Program-made: the position numbers and the translations under genes | Part shown: piece after piece, positions 1 through 11,721 of the stretch | Position numbering within the stretch: the first letter of the stretch is position 1 | Layout: every line of letters begins with the position of its first letter | From: Acidobacteriota bacterium | GTDB taxonomy: Bacteria > Acidobacteriota > Blastocatellia > RBC074 | Direction: 5' to 3' | Assembly (NCBI GenBank): GCA_016715865.1 | Contig: JADJXM010000036.1 | Location: 1 to 16,615 of the forward strand | DNA length: 16,615 nt | Notes under the pieces: generated by a model | Told to the model about the DNA's origin: nothing | The model's database searches: none | Seen by the model: only the letters and a program-made list of their open reading frames with translations

Positions 1-240
1 TCGGAGACCGATTCGGCCCGAAAATGGAGCGCAGCTTTTACGGCAGCTCGTCCGCTGAACCGCATCTCGAAGAGAGCTGGGAGCGGCATGGCCCCTGCGG
101 TCGGTCCTCTGCGTTAGGGTTCGCCGTCGATGGCGGCGGGGGGCGACCGGCCTCCGGCGTCGCCTGAGCCAATCCCGTTCGAAGGCAGCCAACAACAGAC
201 TCGCTACAACCGCAATCAAATGTATCTTTCGTTTAGTCAT
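1..240 (-). pseudogene. Secreted protein, N-terminal part, frameshifted and cut by window edge
   Basis: Not recognised by family. The minus strand has an ATG at 240 with a GGAG ribosome site about nine bases upstream. It opens with a clear signal peptide: basic MTKRK, then a hydrophobic stretch ending in LLLAAF. A frameshift near 185-190 interrupts the end of the signal. In the next frame the chain reads GLAQATPEAGRPPPPSTANP, a typical signal-peptidase region followed by a proline-rich linker. A second frame change occurs further on, and the gene leaves the window at base 1. It starts 26 bases after the anti-sigma stop, so it is probably the third gene of the sigma operon and an exported protein of that regulon. 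No domain can be named from about 80 residues. Confidence 0.5.
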
Positions 241-266
241 CTCAATCTCCGAACAATATCTATGTT

Positions 267-1046
267 TTACTGGACAACACGATGGCTCGCGCCGCCGTCA
301 TCTCTCTCCGACAATCAGATCGGCCTAGTCAATGAATCGTTGCGAATCATTGACCGGCAATCCATCGCCAGCAAGGTTGTGCGCTGGAACTCGACTCGAA
401 CCACAGTCCATATGCGGAGATACCGTATCGCTGGCGTAGGTCAGCAGTATGAAATCGACACGGTCTCATCTCTGGATCAGGTTTGGCCTTCCAACAGGCG
501 GGGCAGGCGCCGTCGGGATGAACTCTGGTTCTGTTTTCGCGATCACCGTCTCGGTTTCAAATTACCTGTTCAGGTACTGAAGACGCAATCGATGGCTCCG
601 GAATCGGAAGCGGCTTTCAATAGCGATAGTTTCCGGGATTGCCAATAGTAATTGCAGGCGGCCTGAACTGCCATCCCAGCACAAACAGTGCCGCAAGCGA
701 AGCACGGCGGCGACGGTCAGTACCGTTCGAGGTTAAACGATGGAGTGGGAAGGTAACGATGTTTTTCGGCGACTGTCCCGTCATATCTGGCTGATTATTG
801 GCAAGCATTCCCGGCGTTCCTTTTGCAATGCCATCTTGATCCGTGCCGGCGCTTCCGTATGCCCTGTCTCTTCGGCCGAACCCACAGGGCTTGCGCTTAT
901 AATCCCGCTCATCGGCAAGGCGCATTGAGCAATCCGCACAGATTGAGGGTAACTTCATCGCCGTTGCCGCGTTATTTCCATCAGTCGAACTCATCAGCGG
1001 CGAGGAGATCGATCACCTTATTCAAATTCGCTGCATCATAACTCAT
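267..1046 (-). pseudogene. Zinc-binding anti-sigma factor, frameshifted
   Basis: Partner of the ECF sigma factor just upstream; predicted to hold that sigma factor at the membrane until a signal arrives. The start is the ATG at 1046 (MSYDAANLNKVIDLLAADE), which overlaps a possible sigma stop as ATGA. A CADC motif followed by MRLADER around 930-950 matches the Cys-x2-Cys half of the zinc anti-sigma domain. A hydrophobic stretch (ASLAALFVLGWQF, about 660-700) fits a single membrane helix. The outer part keeps a proline-rich linker (EFIPTAPAPP), then VVRVEFQRTTLLAM and GLPVND, then ADLIVG, and ends RVVQ at 267-269. That tail is familiar from acidobacterial anti-sigma proteins. At least six small indels break the frame; the call depends on stitching frames together. 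Confidence 0.6.
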
Positions 1047-1705
1047 AACCTCACGGAATCGACTCCAGTTTGAGTTGAAATCGATTGCTGACCGGATCTC
1101 AACCAGTAAAGCCAGCATCGCACTTGCACGATTCAACCGTGATCGCACCGTGCCCACGGAATCCTATAATCTCTGCCGCCTGTTCGTAGCTCATCTCGTA
1201 CAAATTACATAAAAACAACGACCTCTCGATAGTGAATCAGCGGGGCCAGCACCCCTCATAGGCGAACCAGTCAATCATCTCCTGCCGCGAGAAGTTCTCG
1301 AGGCGGATCCGGAGATCTCTGATTCGTGGCTTGACCGCCCCTTTTTTACGAGCGATCAGATTTCCTTCGAATCACGGTCACTCATTGAAACCATCGACCG
1401 TTCACGCTGTATACGGCGCAGGACCTTATAGCGTGTAATTCCGTAAAGATACCCGGCAACTGTCCCCTTCTCGGATTGAACTGATGAGCATCGCGCATAA
1501 ATTCCAATGAAAACGTCCTGTGAGATATCTTCCGCCAGCGCCGTCACCGCATCAGCAATACTCTTAACGATATACCCCCCTGACTGATCTTACAAGGCAT
1601 CAAACGCCTCAGCGTCCCCGCTGATCATCAAACATAACAATTCTTCATCGCCCAGATTGAGCCCGAATCTTTAATCAAAATCGAACTCAAACTCCGTTCC
1701 ACCAT
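1043..1705 (-). pseudogene. ECF-family RNA polymerase sigma factor, frameshifted
   Basis: Alternative sigma factor of the extracytoplasmic-function group, directing RNA polymerase to a small stress or envelope regulon. Reading the minus strand and joining frames gives GDEELLCLMISGDAEAFDAL (start of region 2), LAEDISQDVFIGIYAR (region 2, the -10 binding helix), GTVAGYLYGITRYKVLRRIQ, and region 4 as MSYEQAAEIIGF followed by PVGTVRSRLNRASAML, the helix-turn-helix that reads the -35 element. ATG at 1705 is a plausible start (about 220 residues, usual for the family), though its ribosome site is weak. The end is uncertain because of indels; a stop overlapping the anti-sigma ATG at 1043-1046 would be typical. 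Upstream of two cognate genes on the same strand. Confidence 0.7.
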
Positions 1706-1883
1706 TCTCGCTATGAATGGACCTCAGAACTGATTTAAAGTTCCATTTTATTACCCAGACTATAATATATAGATTAATAGACACGGATGTTATTGCGATT
1801 GACACAATGTCTGGTAGATAAATCCTCAACATCATTTATCGTGACCAGCAGTTTGAGATTGGTGTCATATGGTTTTATAAAGT

Positions 1884-1950
1884 TAAAAGTTGACTTTCAC
1901 ATACCAAAGTTGTTTTCGTCGTTTTCTGACTTTCAAACCTTCAACTTTTA
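1884..1950. promoter_or_regulatory. Inverted and direct repeats upstream of the dioxygenase
   Basis: TAAAAGTTGA at 1884-1893 is repeated inverted as TCAACTTTTA at 1941-1950. TGACTTTCA occurs directly repeated at 1891-1899 and 1927-1935. The block ends four bases before the GAGG ribosome site of the gene starting at 1964. It could be an operator or an mRNA stem; no convincing sigma-70 promoter was found beside it. The whole 1706-1963 gap lies between divergent genes and is AT-rich (a TATAAT occurs at 1761-1766 without a matching -35). Confidence 0.35.
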
Positions 1951-1963
1951 TGCGAGGAACCAT

Positions 1964-2606
1964 ATGGATAGACCTACACGTCGACAATTTTTACCACAGA
2001 CCCTTGGGGCGGGCTCGGTGGCGCAATATCAGATTCCGGGTATTTTCGCTCGAAACTGGTCAGAACGCCTCGACAGACCGAAGGCCCATTTTATCCTGAT
2101 CATCTGCCGCCCAGTTACTGACAATGACCTGCTCGTACTCAGCTCGATCCACCGGCGGTCGGGCCATCACCCATCTGACGGGCCGCATTCTGGGTCCTTC
2201 ACGGGCGGCCCGGTACACCAACGCCACCGCCAATCGAGATCTGGCAGGTCGACCATGGCGCCTACATCCATTCAAGGGCTCCAATCGCCCGAAGAGGATA
2301 CGAACTTTCAGGGTTTCGGCTGGTTTCTGACCGGTTCGACCGGTGAATAATACTTCAGAACGATCAAGCCCGTTCCATATCCCGGTCCGGACACCGCATA
2401 TCCACGTTGCCGTATTGCAGGCGGCAAAGATACTCACATCACGGCTATACATCAAGGGTGAGCCCCAAAATGAGCGTGACTCGATCTACAAGAGCATCAG
2501 GATCCGCGGGCGCTGGCATCCATCACCGTCCCCTTCACTCCGATCAGGGAATCGAATAAGCGAACTGGCGGCTGTCGATTTCGTATCGTGATCGGCCAGA
2601 CCTGAG
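1964..2606 (+). pseudogene. Tat-exported intradiol ring-cleavage dioxygenase, frameshifted
   Basis: Related to the protocatechuate 3,4-dioxygenase family, non-haem Fe(III) enzymes that cut catechol-type rings between the hydroxyls; the substrate here is unknown. The ATG at 1964 follows GAGG by six bases and begins MDRPTRRQFLPQTLGAGSVA, a twin-arginine export signal. Joined frames then give CRPVTDNDLL, VYTNATANRDLAG, an IWQVDH stretch with GAYIHSR (a candidate Tyr ligand), PVPYPG (second candidate Tyr), RTPHIHVAV (the two His ligands), and LYIKGEPQNERDSIYK. The end in the best frame is RFRIVIGQT with TGA at 2604-2606. Iron-ligand motifs are all present although the frame breaks at several points. 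It converges on the minus-strand gene at 2688 with a hairpin between them. Confidence 0.72.
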
Positions 2607-2653
2607 GGCCGGTGGCGATAATTCCCGTCGCCGAAGCTGATCTTCCCGGCACT

Positions 2654-2693
2654 AAATGAGAAGGAGCGCAACGTAACCTTTGCGCTCTCATTT
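2654..2693. terminator. Hairpin terminator between convergent genes
   Basis: AAATGAG plus GAGCGCAA on the left pairs with TTGCGCTCTCATTT on the right, with a small bulge and a short loop around CGTAACC. It lies between the stop of the plus-strand dioxygenase (2606) and overlaps the last codons of the minus-strand gene ending at 2688. A-rich on one side and T-rich on the other, so it could work in both directions. Confidence 0.6.
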
Positions 2694-3313
2694 GTCCGAT
2701 CTGAAAAATACCGACGATGCACTAATTTCACGGATTCGGAGATCATAGTGCGCACCGGCTGTTCCGGCATCCATCAGCCACGGGGCCCGCGTTTTCTTTG
2801 GTCGACAACCTGTCGATTCAGCCGTCGCGTATGGCCAGTAGAGCACCCATCGCAGCGATCCCTCGATGACAGCCCCCTCTTCGGCATCGAAGCCTTTGCC
2901 GCTCAGGACGTGAACTATCGCGGTTCGCCAAGCATCGGCAGCGTGCCTTCGCCCGATCTCTTTCCAGCGGGGATTTCCCGTTGCGGTCCTGGCCGGTGAT
3001 GCCCTGAGCAGCCAGCGCTCGCGCCCTCTGGCCATAGAGACCAGGCTCGGATCCTTGTGGTAGCAAGCAACGCTGAATCTTGCGTCCGCAGGATTATCGG
3101 CAAACCAAATCAGCTCATTAGTGCCCTTGCGAAGCGTCTCCAGCTTGCCCCTGTGCATCGTAGCCAAGCACGCCCGCCTCCGCCCTGCGCTCTTCCGGGA
3201 ACTGCAGAATTGCTGCGGCGATCTGTTGCTCGCCGGCGCCGGCGGCGTTTGAGCTGTGGCCACGCCTGCCAGCAGAATCACTTAGCCACAAAAGTCATTA
3301 ATTGAGTCTTCAT
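2688..3313 (-). pseudogene. Secreted hypothetical protein, frameshifted
   Basis: Function unknown. The best start is the ATG at 3313 (MKTQLMTFVA), which after one indel joins ILLAGVATAQTPPAP, a standard signal peptide with an Ala-x-Ala-type cleavage site. Joined frames continue AAAILQFPEERRAEAGVLGY, LETLRKGTNELI, NPADARFSVACYHKD, ARGRE, AAQGITGQDRNGK, LYVLSGKGFDAEEGAVIEG, YATAESTG and APWLMDAGTAGAH. The order of a nucleotide-independent core (KGTNxL, DxPxxxRFxxACYH, TAESTG, PWxMDxGT, AH) resembles an exported hypothetical family I remember from Acidobacteriota and Gemmatimonadota, with no known activity. Length of about 205 residues is normal for it. Several single-base slips break the frame; the fold-defining motifs are otherwise intact. 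Confidence 0.55.
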
Positions 3314-3511
3314 GGCGGTGCTAAAGCCTTTCTTTTCTTTAATATGAAAATGATACCCGAATTGCGGTGAGACGAGATCGTGATTATACTTATTTTATGG
3401 AATCTGTCGGCGAAAATCAGCGTCCATATCGACAACGTAATTCGAAACGCTATTACTTTCGACTTTAAAAAGTCGCAGGGGATGCCGTGAGCACCGATAA
3501 TCTGATACAAA

Positions 3512-4067
3512 ATGTCCGATGGGCTATTCAATTTGCTTGACGAACGACAGATTGATTACCTGCTGGTCAGGGCATCGCGCTACTGCAATATACAGAAGGA
3601 CGCAACACGCAGGATATTGATCTGATTATGGCGGTCTCAGCACTAGAAAGACTTCCCGGTTGATCATTGACAGGAACGACAATTTTGCGTGGCCGATTCA
3701 AAGGCTGCAAATTGATTTGTTATTGACCAATCACCCTCTCTTCGACAAAGTAAAGACCGAATACGCCACCAGACGGCGGTTCGTCAGAAAACCATCACTC
3801 TTTGACTGTCGAAGGATTGATGTTACTCAAACTTTATGCCCTTCCCTCGCTCTATCGCCTGGGGCAATTTCGCACTGTCGGCATTTTACGAGAACGATGT
3901 TGCACCTTGCACTTATGCAACTGTACCGGCCTGCGCTCTACCATTGTTTGCCAAGATTTCAAAGCGTTTGGTGCAGACTGATCTCAAAGCCGTCAATGAG
4001 ATCGTTGAAGGAAATCCAGCAACGGGTTACAAGATTTCAGCAAAGATCAGAACATAATCAAAAATAA
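3512..4067 (+). pseudogene. Nucleotidyltransferase-fold protein, frameshifted
   Basis: Joined frames read MSDGLFNLLDERQIDYLLV, then GIALLQYTEGRNTQDIDLIM, AVSALERLPG, LQIDLLLTNHPLFDKVKTEY, TVEGLMLLKLYALPSLYR, YENDVA and EIQQRVTRFQQR. The Gly-rich strand followed by a DID pair, and the later QIDLL carrying a third acidic residue, are the nucleotidyltransferase metal-binding pattern seen in AbiEii-like and related minimal nucleotidyltransferases. About 185 residues is the usual size for such stand-alone proteins. Start could also be a GTG at 3487 (STDNLIQN) if an indel lies between. It has no partner antitoxin gene visible in the 198 bases upstream, which hold only a small hairpin (3460-3475). 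Role as toxin, tRNA-modifying enzyme or other is undetermined. Confidence 0.6.
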
Positions 4068-4078
4068 CAGAACTGGAC

Positions 4079-4109
4079 CAGCGGGCTTACTGATCGCATC
4101 AGAACGCTG
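4079..4109. terminator. Possible hairpin between convergent genes
   Basis: CAGCG (4079-4083) pairs with CGCTG (4105-4109), and inside it CTGAT pairs with ATCAG around a CGC loop. It sits in the 58-base gap between the nucleotidyltransferase stop and the DinB stop. No T-tract follows on either strand, so termination is only a guess. Confidence 0.25.
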
Positions 4110-4125
4110 CATATTTAAGTTCGAC

Positions 4126-4630
4126 TCAGGCAGGTGAATTCTCGTAATCTGTAAACCATAGGTGGCTCTTTCCCGAGAAAGACGCGTAGGTGTAGAGCTG
4201 GCGATGATGCCGGTGTTCGTCGTAACAGAAATTGAAATACTGCCAGCTAAGAATGCTCCGAATGGGGATTCAGCAAGGACTTGCCAGTTGTTCGTCTATC
4301 ACAGCCGCAAGTGCGTTGTCAGCCGCTCTGCTGGCAGCGACGGGCGTAATCCTGAGCGTCGCGACCGTCTTCAAAGTTGCGATCTGGGTTTCGCCTCTTC
4401 TGACTCCGGCAATCCCTTATTCTCTTCCTCGACTGCAATCCTGCACCACTGCTTCCTTCGCTCAGTGCTTTCTCGGCTCCATAAATATGCAGGATCAGAT
4501 CGCGCACTGAAGCATCCCTGGTTGAGGTCTGAAATCGAGATCCGAATCACTGAAACTGCCGATCAGTCGCAAAGGTCACTCCGTGGACCATCCAAGTACT
4601 CCGCTGACCCGACAATGCATTCTTGTTCAT
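4126..4630 (-). pseudogene. DinB-family putative metalloprotein, frameshifted
   Basis: DinB/YfiT-like four-helix protein, a family in which three histidines bind a metal and some members act as thiol-dependent transferases. ATG at 4630 has GGGAG about 12 bases upstream. Joined frames give an early LDFRPQPG, then SVRDLILHIYGAEKALSEGA (first conserved His), an internal GETQIATLKTV, LASP, GAFLAGQYFNFCYDE, and HHR plus QLYTYA, the C-terminal metal-binding block, ending YENSPA and TGA at 4126-4128. About 168 residues is the standard family length. It starts 31 bases after the amidase stop on the same strand, so the two are probably co-transcribed. Several indels, including one inside the usual HHRGQ motif. 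Confidence 0.6.
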
Positions 4631-4661
4631 TATTTAAATTCTCCCAGTCAGAATTGGTTAT

Positions 4662-6200
4662 TCAACCCGCAAAGACGACCACGGGCGCCTTTTCGCCCGG
4701 GGTCTGGCAGCCTAAGGATCAAAAGCCAGGTGGAGGGTGTCGCCTCACCGCCTCTCCATCACAGCAAACTGACTGCCGAGTTGAGCCCGCTCTGCGTCGG
4801 TAAAGCCGGAGACCGACGTTGCCGGAGTCCGCAGGCATTTGTGAAGTGGTGTGTATGCAACTTCATCCAATGCGCTCGCGCCATAAGGCGTGTCAAAATC
4901 GAGATGAGGGATCGTGGTAGCCGATCTTGAACGGAGGATACGCAGCACCGGCGAGAGGATGACATCGTAATCCCCCGAAGAACCCCTCGATCGCCGCTGC
5001 CGCTGCGCCAAACGCTTTGGTCGCGCGCCCGACAGCCTGAAGAGGCCGATTTTACGCCCGTATTCCCCAGGCCCGATAGTCCCATGGTTCCAGGACGTCT
5101 TCGCGCTTCGTTCCGGGACCGAGCAGATTTTTGATATCGGCATCAAGGCCAGCGCATAAGCAGCCAGTAACGCAGGAAAGCATCCGTCAATTCCTGGCCG
5201 TTGACAGCCAATTTTACCGTTTCGACACGGTGTTTGAGCGATTCCTGAGTTTTGCAGTTGAATTGATAGCCCGGCTGACTTCCGGATCGGCCATTTTCCG
5301 TTAACGCCTTCAGTATCGGTGCGATCTTCAACCGGTTTCTTTGAAGGAAATTGACCAGTCCGACCGGCGTGAGCGAACCGTTCTGCTTGTTTTCGACGAT
5401 GTTCAGAAAGGCCGCCGTATCGCGCACTGTGCGGCTGACGCGAAGGTCGGATGCAATACCGGCGACATCTGCGAGACATCGCCCGTCGTGAGATGGAGTC
5501 AGTTCTCAACTTGCGTGTCGGCTTCAATCAGACTCCGCATTGCGATGCCGGGATTCGGATCGATCCGCCACCATCATTGGCGTGCGCCAGCGAACAACGC
5601 CGGCGGCCACAGCGGCGGCCGAACCTCCGCTCGAACCGCCCGTTGACCAGCCGGGATTCCATGGGTTGCGAGATGCCCCCGTGCAGAATGGGCTCGGTCG
5701 AATCGATCAGCCCCATCTCCAGGCGCATTGGTGATGCCTGTGCGATCTACCGGCATTTTCTATTGCCGGGTGAACGGAGAGTTCGCTTTGTGGGCGACCG
5801 TTTCGTGCGATCGACCGGGCATACAAACGTGAACCGAAATCTATATCGGCTTCTTTGTGTTCGACCAGATTTTTGAGCAGAATCGGCACTGACCAGGCCC
5901 GTCACCTAATTCGGAGTTCGCCCGCTTTGGCGCCTTTTCGGCATCGAAGGTTTCGCCAGGACAATATTGAGCTTGGGATTGACGCGCTCGGTTCGACGCA
6001 ATGTCTTCGACAAGTTCGACAGGGTCGAGAGTTGTTTTCTTATCTGTTCAATGACGCGACGCCGTCATATCCGGCCAGTTCAGACCCTCTGTTTGAGTCA
6101 GGACATCGGAAGTTCCTCAGTCACAGACGCTGTCCCGCCAGTCAGAACAAAAGGAAAAGCTGTTGTCCATTTAAGAAAATCCCTGGGAAGGTCGCATCAT
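4662..6200 (-). pseudogene. Tat-exported amidase (amidase signature family), frameshifted
   Basis: Serine amidase with a Ser-cisSer-Lys triad; hydrolyses a carboxamide, substrate unknown. Start ATG at 6200 (or 6197) gives MMRPS and, one frame over, RDFLKWTTAFPFVLTGGTAS, a probable twin-arginine signal. Joined frames continue ELAGYDGVA, RTERVNPKLNIVLAKTFDAE, PILLKNLVEHKEAD (catalytic Lys, about 5870), MGLIDSTEPILHG, RNPWNPGWSTGGSSGG (cis-Ser, about 5630), SAAAVAAGVV and AHANDGGGSIRIPAS (nucleophile Ser, about 5555), VRDTAAFLNIVE, GDYDVILSPVLR, HLDFDTPYGA, GSQFAVMERR and VVVFAG with TGA at 4662-4664. Length about 510 residues, normal. The whole triad survives roughly ten frame breaks. Followed by the DinB gene. 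Confidence 0.75.
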
Positions 6201-6340
6201 GTGACTCTCTATGCTCGAAAAAACAAGGTTGCTACCAATATATACGGGTTGCTGAAAACCCGCTCCGACGTAACTGTTAGGTTGCCCATCGATCAGATTC
6301 ATCAAATAGTGAGCAAGTTTGCCCCGACAATAAAGCGACG
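6201..6340. promoter_or_regulatory. Divergent promoter region
   Basis: This 140-base gap separates the divergent amidase and sensor-kinase genes, so both promoters must lie here. It holds an AT-rich TATATA block (6239-6244) and a hairpin CGGGTT-GCTGAA-AACCCG (6245-6262). A weak plus-strand candidate is TTGCCC, 17 bases, AATAGT. No strong promoter can be named. Confidence 0.3.
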
Positions 6341-7233
6341 ATGGTAAATAAGGATGTGGCGGATTTAACTGATTCGGCAGCACGAAAACTCTATTTCTGG
6401 TTTATTCTCGCGGCCGGACTCTTTTCATCTCGTTTGGAATCTTTCCCCTCATAGTCTTCCAAATATCATCAGGATGGAAAAGGTGGATTTATACCCACAC
6501 GGCCTATGGCTCCGGGTGTCGAGATCACAGGAAGTCGATCCGGGGAGGATTCACGACCGGTAAACTGGAACCGGGAGATCGCATCCTCGCCATCAATGGC
6601 GATGCGCGATACAGTAAATCACAGTTGTTCTGGCGCGGCTCGGCGCTGACCTCAAACCAATTGAATATCGATTTATGAACGCAGCTTGGAGCCAGAAGCG
6701 AAACCACAATCAACAATTCAAGCTATCAGGCATCCCCAGTCCCGGAAGGTTTCCCGGATACGAAGAAATATCATACTGGCCGCGTTATCTGGCCTGCCTG
6801 ATAGTCGCCTTGATTGTTGGGTTGCTCAAACCCGAAGATCACCGGGCGAGCTCGGCTCGATAGCATTTCTGGCTATCTCTCTCATCAGGCCATCAGCTAT
6901 GCAGATCATCCCGATCCGTCCTTTATTTACTCCGACAGAGGATCTGATTGCATATTTCTTTGTCTTTTTACAGGGAGCAATCTGGTTCGGGCGGCGACCT
7001 ATCGTCTCGTATCGTTTCCTGCGGCGCATCGACCAGTTGGTTCTGGACATCAATAAAGTGGTTGCTTTATGCCTATGGTTCGCTTTCCTTCCTTCATCGT
7101 GTAATTCTGACGACTATCACCCAGACGAGATCGGTCATCGAACTGCGTTCAAGCTACTACAAGGTTGAATTGACATTCGGTCTGATCGATAACTGGTTCT
7201 GGATGGTCTGCATGGCTGGCGATCAGTGCGGTA
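6341..7233 (+). pseudogene. Sensor Ser/Thr kinase, N-terminal part (membrane helix and PDZ-like region), frameshifted
   Basis: The first third of the large sensor kinase that continues at 7234 and 8439. ATG at 6341 gives MVNKDVADLTDSAARKLYFW, then a membrane helix (FILAAGLF, one frame over ISFGIFPLIVFQISSGW). Joined frames then show a PDZ-like stretch: GVEITG, TTGKLEPGDRILAINGDARY. Further hydrophobic segments follow (YLACLIVALIVGLL, DLIAYFFVFLQGAIWFG, about 6790-6990) and the chain reaches LAISAVLIRNTRLVRDP at about 7219, in frame with the clean part. PDZ-type domains commonly bind C-terminal peptides, so a periplasmic peptide sensor is possible. At least eight indels interrupt the frame. 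It is divergent from the amidase, 140 bases away; the ribosome site is weak. Confidence 0.55.
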
Positions 7234-8328
7234 TTGATTCGTAACACGCGGCTTGTCAGAGATCCCGATCAGCGCCGGAGATTCAGAATACTGCTCTATG
7301 GCTCACTGATCGGCGTTTTACCACAGACCGTCATCGGGCTGCTGCTGCGAATCCCGGTGCTCATCACCGGTCGCGACGTGGTGACAGGTAATGATATTTT
7401 TGAAACCGTCAGAATGCTGGCCAATATCTCGATGATCGTGGTCCCGCTCAGCTGGGGTTATGCGATTCACAACCGGCAGGTATACGACATCAACGTCGTC
7501 GTTCGTCGCAGCGTCCAGTACCTGCTGGCCCAGAATGCGCTTCGCCTTTTCGTCGCGCTGCCGATCTTCTGGTTATCGTATATCGTGATCACCAAATCGG
7601 ACCAGTCACTGCAAGAGCTTATCGGATATGTCATTTACGATCAGCCATATTATCTGCTGCTTTTGCTGATTGCGGCACTCGGCCTGATCTACCGAGGCCG
7701 CCTGCAGGACTGGATCGACCGTCAGTTCTTCCGTGAGGCTTATCAGCAGGACAAAATTCTGCGGGAACTGATCGATCAAGTGCGACGGATTGATTCGATG
7801 TCTGAAATGTCGCGCATTGTCAGTCAGAAGATCGATGAGGCGCTCCATCCCGAGCAGGTCTATCTGTTTTACCGTGCCGAGGAGACGCGTGACCTGTCGC
7901 TCGGGTATTCCAGCCGCGGACGTCGCGAAATGTTACATATTCCGGAAGAATACGAGTTGCTCAATCTGGCGGAACATCACGGAAAAGCTATCGACTATCC
8001 TCTTCCTCAAAAGTTCAAGCTGCCTCAATCAGAAAAGGACTGGCTGGATTCAATGGCGATCCGGCTGATTGTTCCGATGAATGGAACGGACCATCGCCTG
8101 GCCGGCCTTTTGCTGTTAGGGCCAAAGAAATCCGGGGAGCCTTATAACGGTTCGGATCGTCAACTGCTTGATACACTGGCCGATCAAATCGCAATCGTCT
8201 ATGAGAACGTGCGGTTGAAAGAGCGCGTTGCACGTGAACGCAAGATTCAGCACGAAGTTCTGGCTCGCGTTGACGGAACGGCATGTAAACCTGTTGAAGG
8301 AATGCCCGAAATGCCAAAACTGTTATGA
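7234..8328 (+). CDS. Sensor Ser/Thr kinase, middle part (membrane helices and GAF domain)
   Basis: A long open stretch, not a complete gene: its frame continues upstream of the nominal TTG start and is cut at 8328 by a single extra G near 8275. Hydrophobic helices lie at about residues 18-44, 62-78, 98-119 and 137-153. Then comes the segment DWIDRQFFREAYQQDKILRE, a linker I know from bacterial sensors that join membrane domains to GAF domains. A GAF-type ligand or signal domain covers about residues 190-330 (LIVPMNGTDHRLAGLLLLG, then DRQLLDTLADQIAIVYENVR). One frame over, the chain reads LLKECPKCQNCYDS and VCPLD, a Cys-rich zinc ribbon that precedes many acidobacterial kinases. Best read as one protein with 8439-9335; roughly 998 residues in all from 6341. 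Confidence 0.8.
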   Translation: MIRNTRLVRDPDQRRRFRILLYGSLIGVLPQTVIGLLLRIPVLITGRDVVTGNDIFETVRMLANISMIVVPLSWGYAIHNRQVYDINVVVRRSVQYLLAQNALRLFVALPIFWLSYIVITKSDQSLQELIGYVIYDQPYYLLLLLIAALGLIYRGRLQDWIDRQFFREAYQQDKILRELIDQVRRIDSMSEMSRIVSQKIDEALHPEQVYLFYRAEETRDLSLGYSSRGRREMLHIPEEYELLNLAEHHGKAIDYPLPQKFKLPQSEKDWLDSMAIRLIVPMNGTDHRLAGLLLLGPKKSGEPYNGSDRQLLDTLADQIAIVYENVRLKERVARERKIQHEVLARVDGTACKPVEGMPEMPKLL

Positions 8329-8438
8329 CAGTATTGAAAGCGTCTGCCCGCTGGATCAGAGCGAACTTAGACTCAGCCTTCGGTTGAGCGGACGATCGAT
8401 GGTCGCTACAGACTGGACAAGCTGCTTGGGCGAGAGGA

Positions 8439-9417
<979 letters not shown>

Positions 9418-9460
9418 ATACACCGGGAATGAGTTTCAATTTATTTTCGAGGGCGGCCGA

Positions 9461-11666
<2,206 letters not shown>

Positions 11667-11721
11667 ATGATGATGCTCCTTTTAAATACCCGGTCGTTAT
11701 CGCTCCAGGTTCGGTACCGTT

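Noticed and set aside
130..648. Plus-strand open frame of 172 codons
   Set aside because: It is antisense to the anti-sigma and secreted-protein genes, whose motifs on the minus strand are convincing.
1761..1766. Perfect TATAAT as a -10 element
   Set aside because: The sequence 17 bases upstream (around AAGTTC) does not resemble a -35, and no gene follows in the right place; kept only as a note on AT-rich spacer.
1799..1804. Perfect TTGACA as a -35 element
   Set aside because: No acceptable -10 sequence at 16-18 bases downstream.
3310..3531. Minus-strand open frame of 73 codons between divergent genes
   Set aside because: No ribosome site or recognisable motif; it overlaps the starts of both neighbouring genes and is most likely promoter DNA.
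4162..4803. Plus-strand open frame of 213 codons
   Set aside because: Antisense to the DinB gene and the amidase 3' end; composition is that of a shadow frame and no motif is visible.
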